From Arthrobacter sp. 131MFCol6.1 (GTDB lineage Bacteria; Actinomycetota; Actinomycetes; Actinomycetales; Micrococcaceae): 64,000 nt of DNA. Both the position numbers and the translations under genes were made by a program. Location of the stretch: NCBI RefSeq assembly GCF_000374925.1, contig NZ_KB895546.1, forward strand, positions 62,001-126,000, written 5' to 3'. This document shows, one piece after another, positions 57,541 to 64,000 of this stretch. Below the pieces are notes generated by a model, which saw nothing but the letters and a program-made list of their open reading frames with translations, did no database searches and was not told where the DNA came from. The first letter of the stretch is position 1; each line of letters begins with the position of its first letter.

Positions 57541-58779
57541 CTAGTGCACCACGATCGGCTGGAAACCCTCGGCGCGCAACGCCGCCAGGACCTGGCTGCA
57601 GTGCTCGTGGCCCTTGGTTTCCAGGTTGACGGTGATGGAGACGTCGCCCATGCTGATGGAGCCGCCCACCCGGGTGTGGTCCAGGCCCGTGACGTTGGCG
57701 TCGTTCTCGGCGATGATGCGGGCGATCGTGGCCAGCGAGCCCGGACGGTCGTCCAGCATCATCCGCACGGTCATGTAACGCCCGGCGGCGGAGAGGCCGC
57801 GCTGGATGACCTTGAGCATCAGCATGGGGTCGATATTGCCGCCCGAGAGGACCACTGCAACGGTTCCCGGGTTTTCGATCTTGCCTTCCATGAGCGCCGC
57901 GACACCCACGGCCCCGGCGGGTTCCACCACCATCTTGGCGCGCTCCAGCAGGAAGATCAGCGCCCGGGCCAGGGCGTCCTCGCTGACGGTGACGACGTCG
58001 TCGACGAGCTCGCGGATGATGCTGAAGGGCAGCTGGCCCGGCCGGCCCACGGCGATGCCGTCGGCCATGGTGGACACCTTCTTGAGCGGGACGAGGGCGT
58101 CGGCGGCGAGCGAGGGCGGATAGGCGGCGGCGTTTTCGGCCTGGACGCCGATGATGCGGATATTGCGGCCAAGTTCCTTGGCACGTGCCTTCACCGCGAC
58201 GGCAACGCCCGCGAGGAGTCCGCCGCCGCCGACACCCATCAGGATGGTGTCGACATCGGGGACCTGCTCGAGGATCTCCAGCCCGACCGTCCCCTGGCCG
58301 GCGACGACGTCGACGTCATCGAAGGGGTGGACAAAGACGGCGCCGCTTTCATCGGCGTAGCGCTTGGCTTCCGCCAGCGCCTCGTCCACGTTGTGGCCAT
58401 GCAGCACCACCTCGGCGCCGTGGCTGCGGGTGGCCGCGAGCTTGGGCAATGCGACGCCGAGCGGCATGTAGATCCGGGCCTTGATGCCCAGGCTCTTGGC
58501 TGCGACAGCCACACCCTGGGCGTGGTTACCGGCAGAGGCCGCCACGACGCCGCGCTTCTTTTCGGCGTCGGAGAGCTTGGCCATCCGCACATAGGCGCCG
58601 CGGACCTTGAAGGAGCCGGCGCGCTGCAGGTTTTCGCACTTGAGGAAGACCTCGCCACCCACCGTGCTGCCGAGGGCTCGCGAAGACTCCACGGGCGTCC
58701 GCGTAATAATCCCGTCGAGCAGCTTCTGCGCCTCCAGGACATCGTCCAGCGTGACGGGCAGGCTCTCAAGGGTATTCAC
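57541..58779 (-). CDS. ilvA: Threonine ammonia-lyase
   Basis: PLP enzyme deaminating threonine to 2-oxobutyrate, the first step to isoleucine. 412 residues. PLP Lys in GSFKVRGAYVRM, AASAGNHAQGVAVAA, glycine loop GVGGGGLLAGVA, and one C-terminal ACT domain (MTVRMMLDDRPGSLATIARII) typical of the shorter regulated form. GTG 58779 with AAGGAG 8 nt upstream. First gene of ilvA-rhomboid; follows the AI-2E transporter gene by 21 nt. Confidence 0.95.
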   Translation of the reverse strand: MNTLESLPVTLDDVLEAQKLLDGIITRTPVESSRALGSTVGGEVFLKCENLQRAGSFKVRGAYVRMAKLSDAEKKRGVVAASAGNHAQGVAVAAKSLGIKARIYMPLGVALPKLAATRSHGAEVVLHGHNVDEALAEAKRYADESGAVFVHPFDDVDVVAGQGTVGLEILEQVPDVDTILMGVGGGGLLAGVAVAVKARAKELGRNIRIIGVQAENAAAYPPSLAADALVPLKKVSTMADGIAVGRPGQLPFSIIRELVDDVVTVSEDALARALIFLLERAKMVVEPAGAVGVAALMEGKIENPGTVAVVLSGGNIDPMLMLKVIQRGLSAAGRYMTVRMMLDDRPGSLATIARIIAENDANVTGLDHTRVGGSISMGDVSITVNLETKGHEHCSQVLAALRAEGFQPIVVH

Positions 58780-58800
58780 GAACTGTTCTCCTTCTTTGGA

Positions 58801-60114
58801 TCAGGCGTCGGTGCCCCGTCCGGCATCGCTGCCCGGAGCACCGCTGTTGGGTGCGGCGCCCTCGCCGCCGGGGTTTGCGCCCGGCAGGTGGACGTCTGTG
58901 AAGGTGGTGTCTGCGCCGGGTTCGGGGGCGTGACCGCCCCCGGCTCCCGCGGTTGCCAGCACTTCATCATGTTCCCACGTTCTGCCCGCAATGTAGCGAA
59001 TCGACGAGTTTGCTACGGCAAGGATCGGCACGGAGAACAATGCGCCGGGGATCCCGGCGAGGTAGGAGCCCGCCGCGACGGACAAGATCACGGCAACGGG
59101 GTGGAGCGAGACGGCCTTGCCCATGACGAGCGGCTGCAGGATGTGGCTTTCGAGCTGCTGAACGCCGAGCACGATCGCCAGCATGATGAGGGCGTTGACG
59201 GGCCCGTTGGCGACCAGCGCCAGCAGCACGGCGATCGCGCCCGTGACCAGCGCGCCGACCACCGGGATGAACGACCCGAGGAAGACCAGCACGCCCAGCG
59301 GCAGCGCGAGCGGCACGCCAATGATGGCGGCGCCGACGCCGATTCCCACGGCGTCCACGAACGCGACGAACATTTGGATGCGTGCGTAGCTGACCATCGA
59401 GGTCCAGCCGCGGCGGCCCGCACCGTCCGTGGCGCGCCGCGCCTTCCGGGGCATGAGGCTGACGAGGAAGGCCCAGATCCTGTCGCCTTCGAGCAGGAAG
59501 AAGATCAGGATGAACAGCGCCAGGACCAGGCCGGCGGCGAAGTGCCCGGCAGTGCTCCCGAACGTCAGGGCCCCGCTGAGGATGCTGCTGCTGTTGTTCT
59601 GCAGCGCGGCGGTGGCGTCCTCGATGTATTTGTCGATCTGTGCGGCCGTCAGGTGCAGCGGGCCCTCCGACAGCCAGGTCTGTACCTGCTGCACGCCCGT
59701 GAGCGCCTGCGACCACAGCTCACCGAAGCCCTGCACGAGCTGGCGCCCGACCAGGGTCAGGGCACCGACGATGAGGCCGATGAAGCCGAGCACCGTGATG
59801 GCGACGGCGAGGCCCTTGGGCACGCGCCGGTTGGCCATCCAGCGCACTGCGGGGCTCAGGAGACCCGCGAGGAGGGCGGCCACCATGACGGGGATGATGA
59901 GGAAGCTGACGTGGCTGAGCAGCCAGACGAGCAGCCCGATCACGAGCAGGATGAGCCCGCCGCGCCACGCCCAGCCGGCGGCGATCCGCACGCCGTAGGG
60001 AATGTCCTGGTCGATCTCCCGGTCGGTCCGTACCCGGGCCACGGCACGTGCCCCGGTCCCGGCCGCGGAATAGGAGGGGCTTGTGGCAGGTGCGGCGTCC
60101 TCAGCTGGCGTCAT
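58801..60114 (-). CDS. AI-2E family transporter (permease)
   Basis: 437 residues from ATG 60114; the longer open frame upstream has no similarity. Seven to eight helices, paired at the start (LILLVIGLLVWLLSHVSFLIIPVMVAALLAG), then a cytosolic coiled segment (VQGFGELWSQALTGVQQVQ), and the family C-terminal block GVPLALPLGVLVFLGSFIPVVGALVTG and SHILQPLVMGKAVSLHP. Known members export AI-2 or act as Na+/H+ antiporters; substrate here unknown. C-terminal 60 residues are disordered. Upstream gap 60115-60257 is rich in CAGCAACC-like repeats and G+C hairpins. Confidence 0.88.
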   Translation of the reverse strand: MTPAEDAAPATSPSYSAAGTGARAVARVRTDREIDQDIPYGVRIAAGWAWRGGLILLVIGLLVWLLSHVSFLIIPVMVAALLAGLLSPAVRWMANRRVPKGLAVAITVLGFIGLIVGALTLVGRQLVQGFGELWSQALTGVQQVQTWLSEGPLHLTAAQIDKYIEDATAALQNNSSSILSGALTFGSTAGHFAAGLVLALFILIFFLLEGDRIWAFLVSLMPRKARRATDGAGRRGWTSMVSYARIQMFVAFVDAVGIGVGAAIIGVPLALPLGVLVFLGSFIPVVGALVTGAIAVLLALVANGPVNALIMLAIVLGVQQLESHILQPLVMGKAVSLHPVAVILSVAAGSYLAGIPGALFSVPILAVANSSIRYIAGRTWEHDEVLATAGAGGGHAPEPGADTTFTDVHLPGANPGGEGAAPNSGAPGSDAGRGTDA

Positions 60115-60257
60115 AGCCCCATGATTCCGTAGGCGACGCACAATAGGAAACCAGCAACCAGCAGCCAGCAACCGGCCACCCGCAACGGCCCGGGCGACGG
60201 GCCAGGGCACCGGGCCGGCGACCGGCCGGCGTCAGCCCGCCGGGTCCGCCTGTGGGG

Positions 60258-61235
60258 TCAGGGTGTGGTGGCCGTCAGCGCGGCGGAGATGCCCCAGGTC
60301 ATGGAGAACTGCTCCCCCGGCGCGAGCCAGCGCAGGCCCTCGCCGCTGTTGAACGCGTTGGCGGGACCGGTCATCGGCTCGATCGCGACCGCCTTCGGCC
60401 GGCCCGGAAATTCCGTCGTGATAAAGACATGGACGTAACCGCAGCTCGCGTCCTGCCACAGGCTCACCGTCCGCCCGTCGGGTGAGCGCAGCGTGTGCCG
60501 CGCGACGCCGCCGTCGAACTCCAGGTCCGTGTAGGCCGAATCGAGGTCCAGGGTCCCCACCGGCCGCCCGCCGCGCAGATCGAAGTCGCCGCTGACCGGT
60601 TCACTGCTGCGCGGGATGAGACGGTCGTCGGCGACCAGCCTGGTCCGGGCGTCCACGCTCACGGTGAGGTCCTCGCTGGGCACGTCGCCCAGCCGCAGGT
60701 ACGGGTGCGCGCCAAGCACGAACGGCGCGCGGTCCTGGGAGTCGTTGATCAGGGTTTGGCGCACCACCAGCCCCAAATCCTCGGCCAGTTCATAGCGGAC
60801 CCGGTGCCGCATGAGGAACGGGTAGCCGTGCTGCGGGAAAACCGCCGCTTCCAGGGTTACGGAGAACTCGTCCTCGTCCACGAGTTCGTAGGAGGAGTTC
60901 CGCAGCAGACCGTGGCTGGCGTTATTGCGGGAGACCTCTGTGATGTCCAGTTGCAGCTTCTTGCCGTTGAGGTGCCAGACGCCGTCCTCCACCCGGTTGG
61001 CCCACGGTGCCAGCGTAATTCCGGTGGCACCGGGCGCAATGTCGGCATCCCCGTAGGTTTCCGTCAGGGCGGTTCCTGCGCGGCTGTAGAGGCGCAGTCC
61101 GGCGGCGAGTTCGGTGACGACTGCCAGGGCGTCGCCGCGCCGGAGCTCGTACTGCCGGCCGGACGCGTACCGCCGCATCGTGTCATTGGCGGCGGAGACA
61201 TTGCCGGAGGCCGGGGGCGTCGCTGAGGGATCCAT
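60258..61235 (-). CDS. galM: Aldose 1-epimerase (galactose mutarotase) family protein
   Basis: Interconverts alpha and beta anomers of aldoses, feeding galactokinase. 325 residues from ATG 61235, preceded by TACGGT at 7 nt. Active-site His in NNASHGLLRNSSYE and in VLGAHPYLRLGD, and Glu in AIEPMTGPANAFNSGEGLRW. The frame stays open far upstream, but that stretch is antisense to galK and shows no family features. Divergent from the galK unit with about 60 bp between starts. Confidence 0.9.
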   Translation of the reverse strand: MDPSATPPASGNVSAANDTMRRYASGRQYELRRGDALAVVTELAAGLRLYSRAGTALTETYGDADIAPGATGITLAPWANRVEDGVWHLNGKKLQLDITEVSRNNASHGLLRNSSYELVDEDEFSVTLEAAVFPQHGYPFLMRHRVRYELAEDLGLVVRQTLINDSQDRAPFVLGAHPYLRLGDVPSEDLTVSVDARTRLVADDRLIPRSSEPVSGDFDLRGGRPVGTLDLDSAYTDLEFDGGVARHTLRSPDGRTVSLWQDASCGYVHVFITTEFPGRPKAVAIEPMTGPANAFNSGEGLRWLAPGEQFSMTWGISAALTATTP

Positions 61236-61296
61236 GGTGACCACCGTACAGCTCGTACCACACAAACAACCCCGCGAACCCGTATACCTTGGACCC

Positions 61297-61329
61297 ATGA
61301 CTTCCAGCAGCGCAGGCGCCAGGCCATGA
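61297..61329 (+). CDS. 10-codon leader ORF overlapping the galK start
   Basis: ATG 61297 encodes MTSSSAGARP and ends at TGA 61327-61329, sharing ATGA with the galK ATG (61326). It is preceded by TACCTT exactly 6 nt upstream, the same leaderless -10 geometry as many genes in this window. galK itself has only a weak AGG, so its translation is probably by termination-reinitiation from this ORF. Confidence 0.55.
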   Translation: MTSSSAGARP

Positions 61330-62486
61330 ATCCACCCCTGGACAGCCGCGGGCTCGCCGCCCGGTTTGAGACGGTCTTTGGCGCCGGGCCCGACGGCGTG
61401 TGGCGGGCACCGGGACGGGTCAACCTCATAGGCGAGCACACCGATTACAACGAGGGCTTCGTCCTGCCGTTCGCCATCGACCGGGCAGCCCGGGTTGCCG
61501 TCCGGGTCCGGCCGGATTCCACCGTGCGGATGCTCTCCACGTTCGGCAACCAGGGGCTGACCACCGCCGAGACCGGCTCGCTGGCCCGCGCCAGCGCCAG
61601 GGGCTGGACAAAGTACCCGCTCGGGGTCATCTGGGCCCTGCAGCAACTGGGCCTCCAGGTTCCCGGCGTGGATCTGCTCCTGGATTCCGAGGTCCCGCGC
61701 GGCGCGGGCCTGTCGTCCTCCCACGCCATCGAATGTGCCGTGATTTCGGCCCTGAATGGGCTCATGGAGGCCGGCCTCTCCGTGCAGGACATGGTCCTGG
61801 CCACCCAGCGGGCGGAGAATGACTTCGTCGGCGCGCCCACCGGCATCATGGACCAGTCCGCCTCGCTCCGGGCCACGGCCGGTCACGCCGTCTTCCTCGA
61901 CTGCCGGGACCAGAGTGTCCGGCTGGTGCCGTTCGACGCCGACGCCGCGGGACTGGTGCTGCTGGTCATCGACACCCGGGTTTCCCATTCCCACGCCGAC
62001 GGCGGGTACACGGCCCGGCGGGAATCGTGCGAACTCGCCGCCGAGCTCCTTGGCGTGGCGGCGCTGCGCGATGTCGGACTCGATGACCTCGAGGAGGCCA
62101 CCGGGCTGCTGGACGCGGAGACGTTCCGCCGCCTCCGGCATGTCGTCACCGAAAACCAGCGGGTGCTGCAGACGGTCGAGCTTCTGGACACCGTGGGCCC
62201 GGCCGCCATCGGCCCCCTGCTCGACGCGTCCCACGCCTCGATGCGCGATGACTTCGAGATCTCCTGCCCGGAACTGGACCTTGCCGTGGACACGGCGCGG
62301 TCGGCCGGCGCGATCGGAGCCCGCATGACGGGCGGCGGCTTCGGCGGCTCCGCGATCGCCCTGACCCCGGCGGGATCGGCGCAGCAGGTGCGTTCCGCCG
62401 TCGAACGTGCCTTTGCCCGGGCCGGGTATGCCGCGCCGGAGATCTTCAGCGTCAGCCCCGCGGCGGGGGCCATGCGCCTGTGCTAG
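61326..62486 (+). CDS. galK: Galactokinase
   Basis: GHMP kinase phosphorylating galactose at C1, first committed Leloir step. 386 residues. Signature GRVNLIGEHTDYNEGFVLP, ATP loop VPRGAGLSSSHAIE, catalytic Asp in PTGIMDQSAS, and MTGGGFGGSAIAL. Next to galM, while galE is 24 kb away and no galT is in the window. The start overlaps the stop of a 10-codon ORF. Confidence 0.96.
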   Translation: MNPPLDSRGLAARFETVFGAGPDGVWRAPGRVNLIGEHTDYNEGFVLPFAIDRAARVAVRVRPDSTVRMLSTFGNQGLTTAETGSLARASARGWTKYPLGVIWALQQLGLQVPGVDLLLDSEVPRGAGLSSSHAIECAVISALNGLMEAGLSVQDMVLATQRAENDFVGAPTGIMDQSASLRATAGHAVFLDCRDQSVRLVPFDADAAGLVLLVIDTRVSHSHADGGYTARRESCELAAELLGVAALRDVGLDDLEEATGLLDAETFRRLRHVVTENQRVLQTVELLDTVGPAAIGPLLDASHASMRDDFEISCPELDLAVDTARSAGAIGARMTGGGFGGSAIALTPAGSAQQVRSAVERAFARAGYAAPEIFSVSPAAGAMRLC

Positions 62487-62506
62487 GCGGGGCGTAGTCT
62501 GGGCGC

Positions 62507-63745
62507 ATGCCAGAAGCTGTCATCGTTTCCACCGCCCGGAGCCCGATCGGCCGCGCCTTCAAGGGGTCGTTGAAAGACGAACGGCCGGACGATCTCGCCG
62601 CCGCCATGATCACTGCGGCCCTCGCCGGGATCCCTGCGTTCGACGCCGCCGCAGGTCCCGGCCGTGGCCTGGACGACATCTATCTGGGGTGCGCCGAGCC
62701 GAGCGGCGAGGCCGGCTCCAACATGGCCCGTGTGGTCAGCATCCTGGCCGGGCTGGACAACGTTCCGGCCGCCACCATCAACCGTTTTTGTGCCTCCAGC
62801 CTGCAGACGCTCCGGATGGCGTTCCACGCCGTCAAGGCCGGCGAAGGCCAGGCGTTCGTGGCCGCCGGCGTGGAGGCGGTGTCGCGCTACCGGGACTGGG
62901 CCGGTGCCGGCGAGACGGACGCGGGCACGCACAATCCGCGCTTCGCGGCGGCCCGGAAACGCACCGAGGCCCGGGCGGCCTCCAACACCCCGTGGACCGA
63001 CCCGCGGCTGGGCGGCCGGATGCCGGACGTGTATATCGCCATGGGCCAGACGGCGGAGAACGTCGCCACAAGCTACGGGATCACCCGTGCGGAGCAGGAC
63101 GCCTGGGCGGTGCTCAGCCAGAACCGGGCCGAGGCGGCCATCGCCGCCGGGTTCTACGCCCGCGAAATCACCCCGTATACCCGCGCCGACGGCTCGGTGG
63201 TCGATCGTGACGATTCGCCGCGTCCCGGTGTGAGCGCGGAGGCCGTCGGCGCCCTGCAGCCCGTTTTCCGCTGTGGCGGCACCGTGACGGCCGGGAACGC
63301 GTGTCCGCTCAATGACGGGGCCGCCGCCGTCGTGGTCATGAGTGACTCGCGCGCCCGCGAACTGGGCCTGGAACCGCTTGCCCGGATCGTCTCCACCGGT
63401 GTCAGCGCCCTGTCCCCGGAGCTGATGGGCATGGGCCCGGTGGAAGCGACCCGCCGGGCGCTCACGATCGCCGGGCTGACCATCGGGGACATCGATCTCG
63501 TGGAGCTCAACGAAGCGTTCGCGGTCCAGGTGGTGGCCAGCGCCCGGGAGCTCGGCATCGATCCGGAACTGCTCAATGTCCACGGCGGCGCCATCGCGCT
63601 CGGCCACCCCTTCGGGATGACCGGCGCACGCATGACCGCCACGCTGCTCAACGGGCTCCGCGCCCGCGACGCCTCCCTCGGCCTGGCGACGCTCTGCGTC
63701 GGCGGCGGCCAGGGCATGGCAGTTGTGTTCGAGCGGCTCAGCTGA
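62507..63745 (+). CDS. Acetyl-CoA C-acyltransferase (thiolase)
   Basis: Thiolase that condenses or splits acyl-CoA (acetoacetyl-CoA or beta-ketoacyl-CoA). 412 residues. Nucleophile Cys95 in NRFCASSLQTLRMA, His in GGAIALGHPFGMTGARM, second Cys in ATLCVGGGQGMAVV. Closer in size to FadA-type than to a biosynthetic enzyme; the direction in vivo cannot be told. ATG 62507 with TAGTCT 6 nt upstream and no Shine-Dalgarno (leaderless). Followed by a strong terminator. Confidence 0.94.
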   Translation: MPEAVIVSTARSPIGRAFKGSLKDERPDDLAAAMITAALAGIPAFDAAAGPGRGLDDIYLGCAEPSGEAGSNMARVVSILAGLDNVPAATINRFCASSLQTLRMAFHAVKAGEGQAFVAAGVEAVSRYRDWAGAGETDAGTHNPRFAAARKRTEARAASNTPWTDPRLGGRMPDVYIAMGQTAENVATSYGITRAEQDAWAVLSQNRAEAAIAAGFYAREITPYTRADGSVVDRDDSPRPGVSAEAVGALQPVFRCGGTVTAGNACPLNDGAAAVVVMSDSRARELGLEPLARIVSTGVSALSPELMGMGPVEATRRALTIAGLTIGDIDLVELNEAFAVQVVASARELGIDPELLNVHGGAIALGHPFGMTGARMTATLLNGLRARDASLGLATLCVGGGQGMAVVFERLS

Positions 63746-63793
63746 GCAATTACAGCTGAGCCGCTGCGGCAGCCACCGGCAGCCGCATACGCG

Positions 63794-63821
63794 AGGAGCC
63801 CCGCCGTTGGGCGGGGCTCCT
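63794..63821. terminator. Bidirectional terminator after the thiolase gene
   Basis: Perfect 12-bp stem (63794-63805 with 63810-63821), loop GTTG, between convergent stops of the thiolase and Bax-inhibitor-1 genes. Confidence 0.85.
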
Positions 63822-63858
63822 GGTAGGGCAATCTGGGTCGTTCAGGAACGACGCCGGT

Positions 63859-64000
63859 TTACTCGTCGCCGCGGAGGATGGCCAGCAGCCGGATGATCTC
63901 GACGTAGAGCCACACCAGGGTGACCGTGAGGCCGAAGGCGGCGGTCCAGGAGAAGCGCTGCGGGGCTCCGGCGCTGATGGCGGCCTCGATGGACGTGAAG
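63859..64000 (-). CDS. Bax inhibitor-1/YccA family membrane protein (partial, C-terminal 46 residues)
   Basis: Only the last coding part is in the window. It reads SAGAPQRFSWTAAFGLTV and then TLVWLYVEIIRLLAILRGDE, matching the last helix and acidic end of BI-1 proteins (YccA/YbhL type), which act in membrane calcium or protease control. Stop TAA (minus strand) at 63859-63861. The upstream part lies outside the window. Confidence 0.8.
   Translation of the reverse strand, partial: FTSIEAAISAGAPQRFSWTAAFGLTVTLVWLYVEIIRLLAILRGDE

Noticed and set aside
57544..60132. Long plus-strand open frame of about 860 codons antisense to ilvA and the AI-2E gene
   Set aside because: It mirrors the codon structure of two confidently identified minus-strand genes, has Asp/Gly/Gln-rich composition typical of antisense frames in G+C-rich DNA, and shows no family motif.
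61236..62234. Upstream extension of the galM frame by about 333 codons
   Set aside because: The extension is antisense to galK and unlike any epimerase; the family N-terminus begins at ATG 61235.

Overview
The window comes from a high-G+C actinobacterium, most likely Arthrobacter, Pseudarthrobacter or a close member of the Micrococcaceae. The support is WhiB, Rpf, mycothiol S-conjugate amidase, DUF3499, DUF4245, DUF4307, TIGR03089 and TIGR01906 family proteins, GTG and TTG starts, and gene orders that (from memory) match blocks of Mycobacterium tuberculosis around Rv1002c-Rv1011, Rv1080c-Rv1100 and Rv3258c-Rv3260c. It reads as core chromosome. I found no insertion sequence, prophage, CRISPR array, tRNA or rRNA gene.

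Layout. 1-5.1 kb: ABC-F ATPase (cut by the window edge), ispE, rsmA, a resuscitation-promoting factor and tatD, all on the minus strand. 5.2-10.5 kb: a MoxR ATPase, a DUF58 protein and a TgpA-type transglutaminase in one operon, tail to tail with a succinate-semialdehyde dehydrogenase (gabD). 12.3-19.5 kb: rsmI divergent from a protein O-mannosyltransferase, then an acyl-CoA synthetase, a TIGR01906 membrane protein and an L,D-transpeptidase. 19.7-29.5 kb: ahcY, a Trm112-like protein, DUF3499, a degenerate zincin, then whiB - glycosyltransferase - DUF5719, and a TIGR03089 protein. 29.5-36.1 kb: GtrA, purK-purE, an LCP ligase, manA, a FemX-like enzyme. 36.3-41.5 kb: galE, glpX, DUF4245, carbonic anhydrase, fumC. 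41.6-47.2 kb: VWA protein, a TetR-MFS efflux pair, an A24 prepilin peptidase, a hypothetical protein and a GNAT acetyltransferase. 47.2-47.8 kb: a gene-free, highly palindromic repeat region. 47.8-56.7 kb: PIN-PhoH, a Z-prenyl transferase, a hemolysin III protein, a HAD phosphatase, a DUF255 thioredoxin-like protein, a small membrane protein, mca, DUF4307, greA. 56.9-64 kb: rhomboid protease, ilvA, an AI-2E transporter, galactose mutarotase and galactokinase (divergent), a thiolase, and the end of a Bax-inhibitor-1 protein.

Together the genes emphasise envelope building and remodelling (Rpf, L,D-transpeptidase, LCP, FemX, O-mannosylation, GtrA, GT2, undecaprenyl-type synthesis), thiol and redox upkeep (Mca, DUF255, AhcY), central carbon metabolism (glpX, fumC, gal genes, purKE) and RNA or ribosome maintenance (rsmA, rsmI, greA, PhoH).

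The strongest non-standard signals are: (1) about seventeen starts with a TAnnnT hexamer exactly 6-7 nt before the start codon and no useful Shine-Dalgarno, which points to widespread leaderless mRNAs; (2) a leaderless 10-codon ORF whose stop overlaps the galK start; (3) the 47.2-47.8 kb nested inverted-repeat array; (4) a perfect palindrome on the -10 of whiB plus a structured whiB leader; (5) a 78-nt possible three-way-junction element between hemolysin III and HAD genes.
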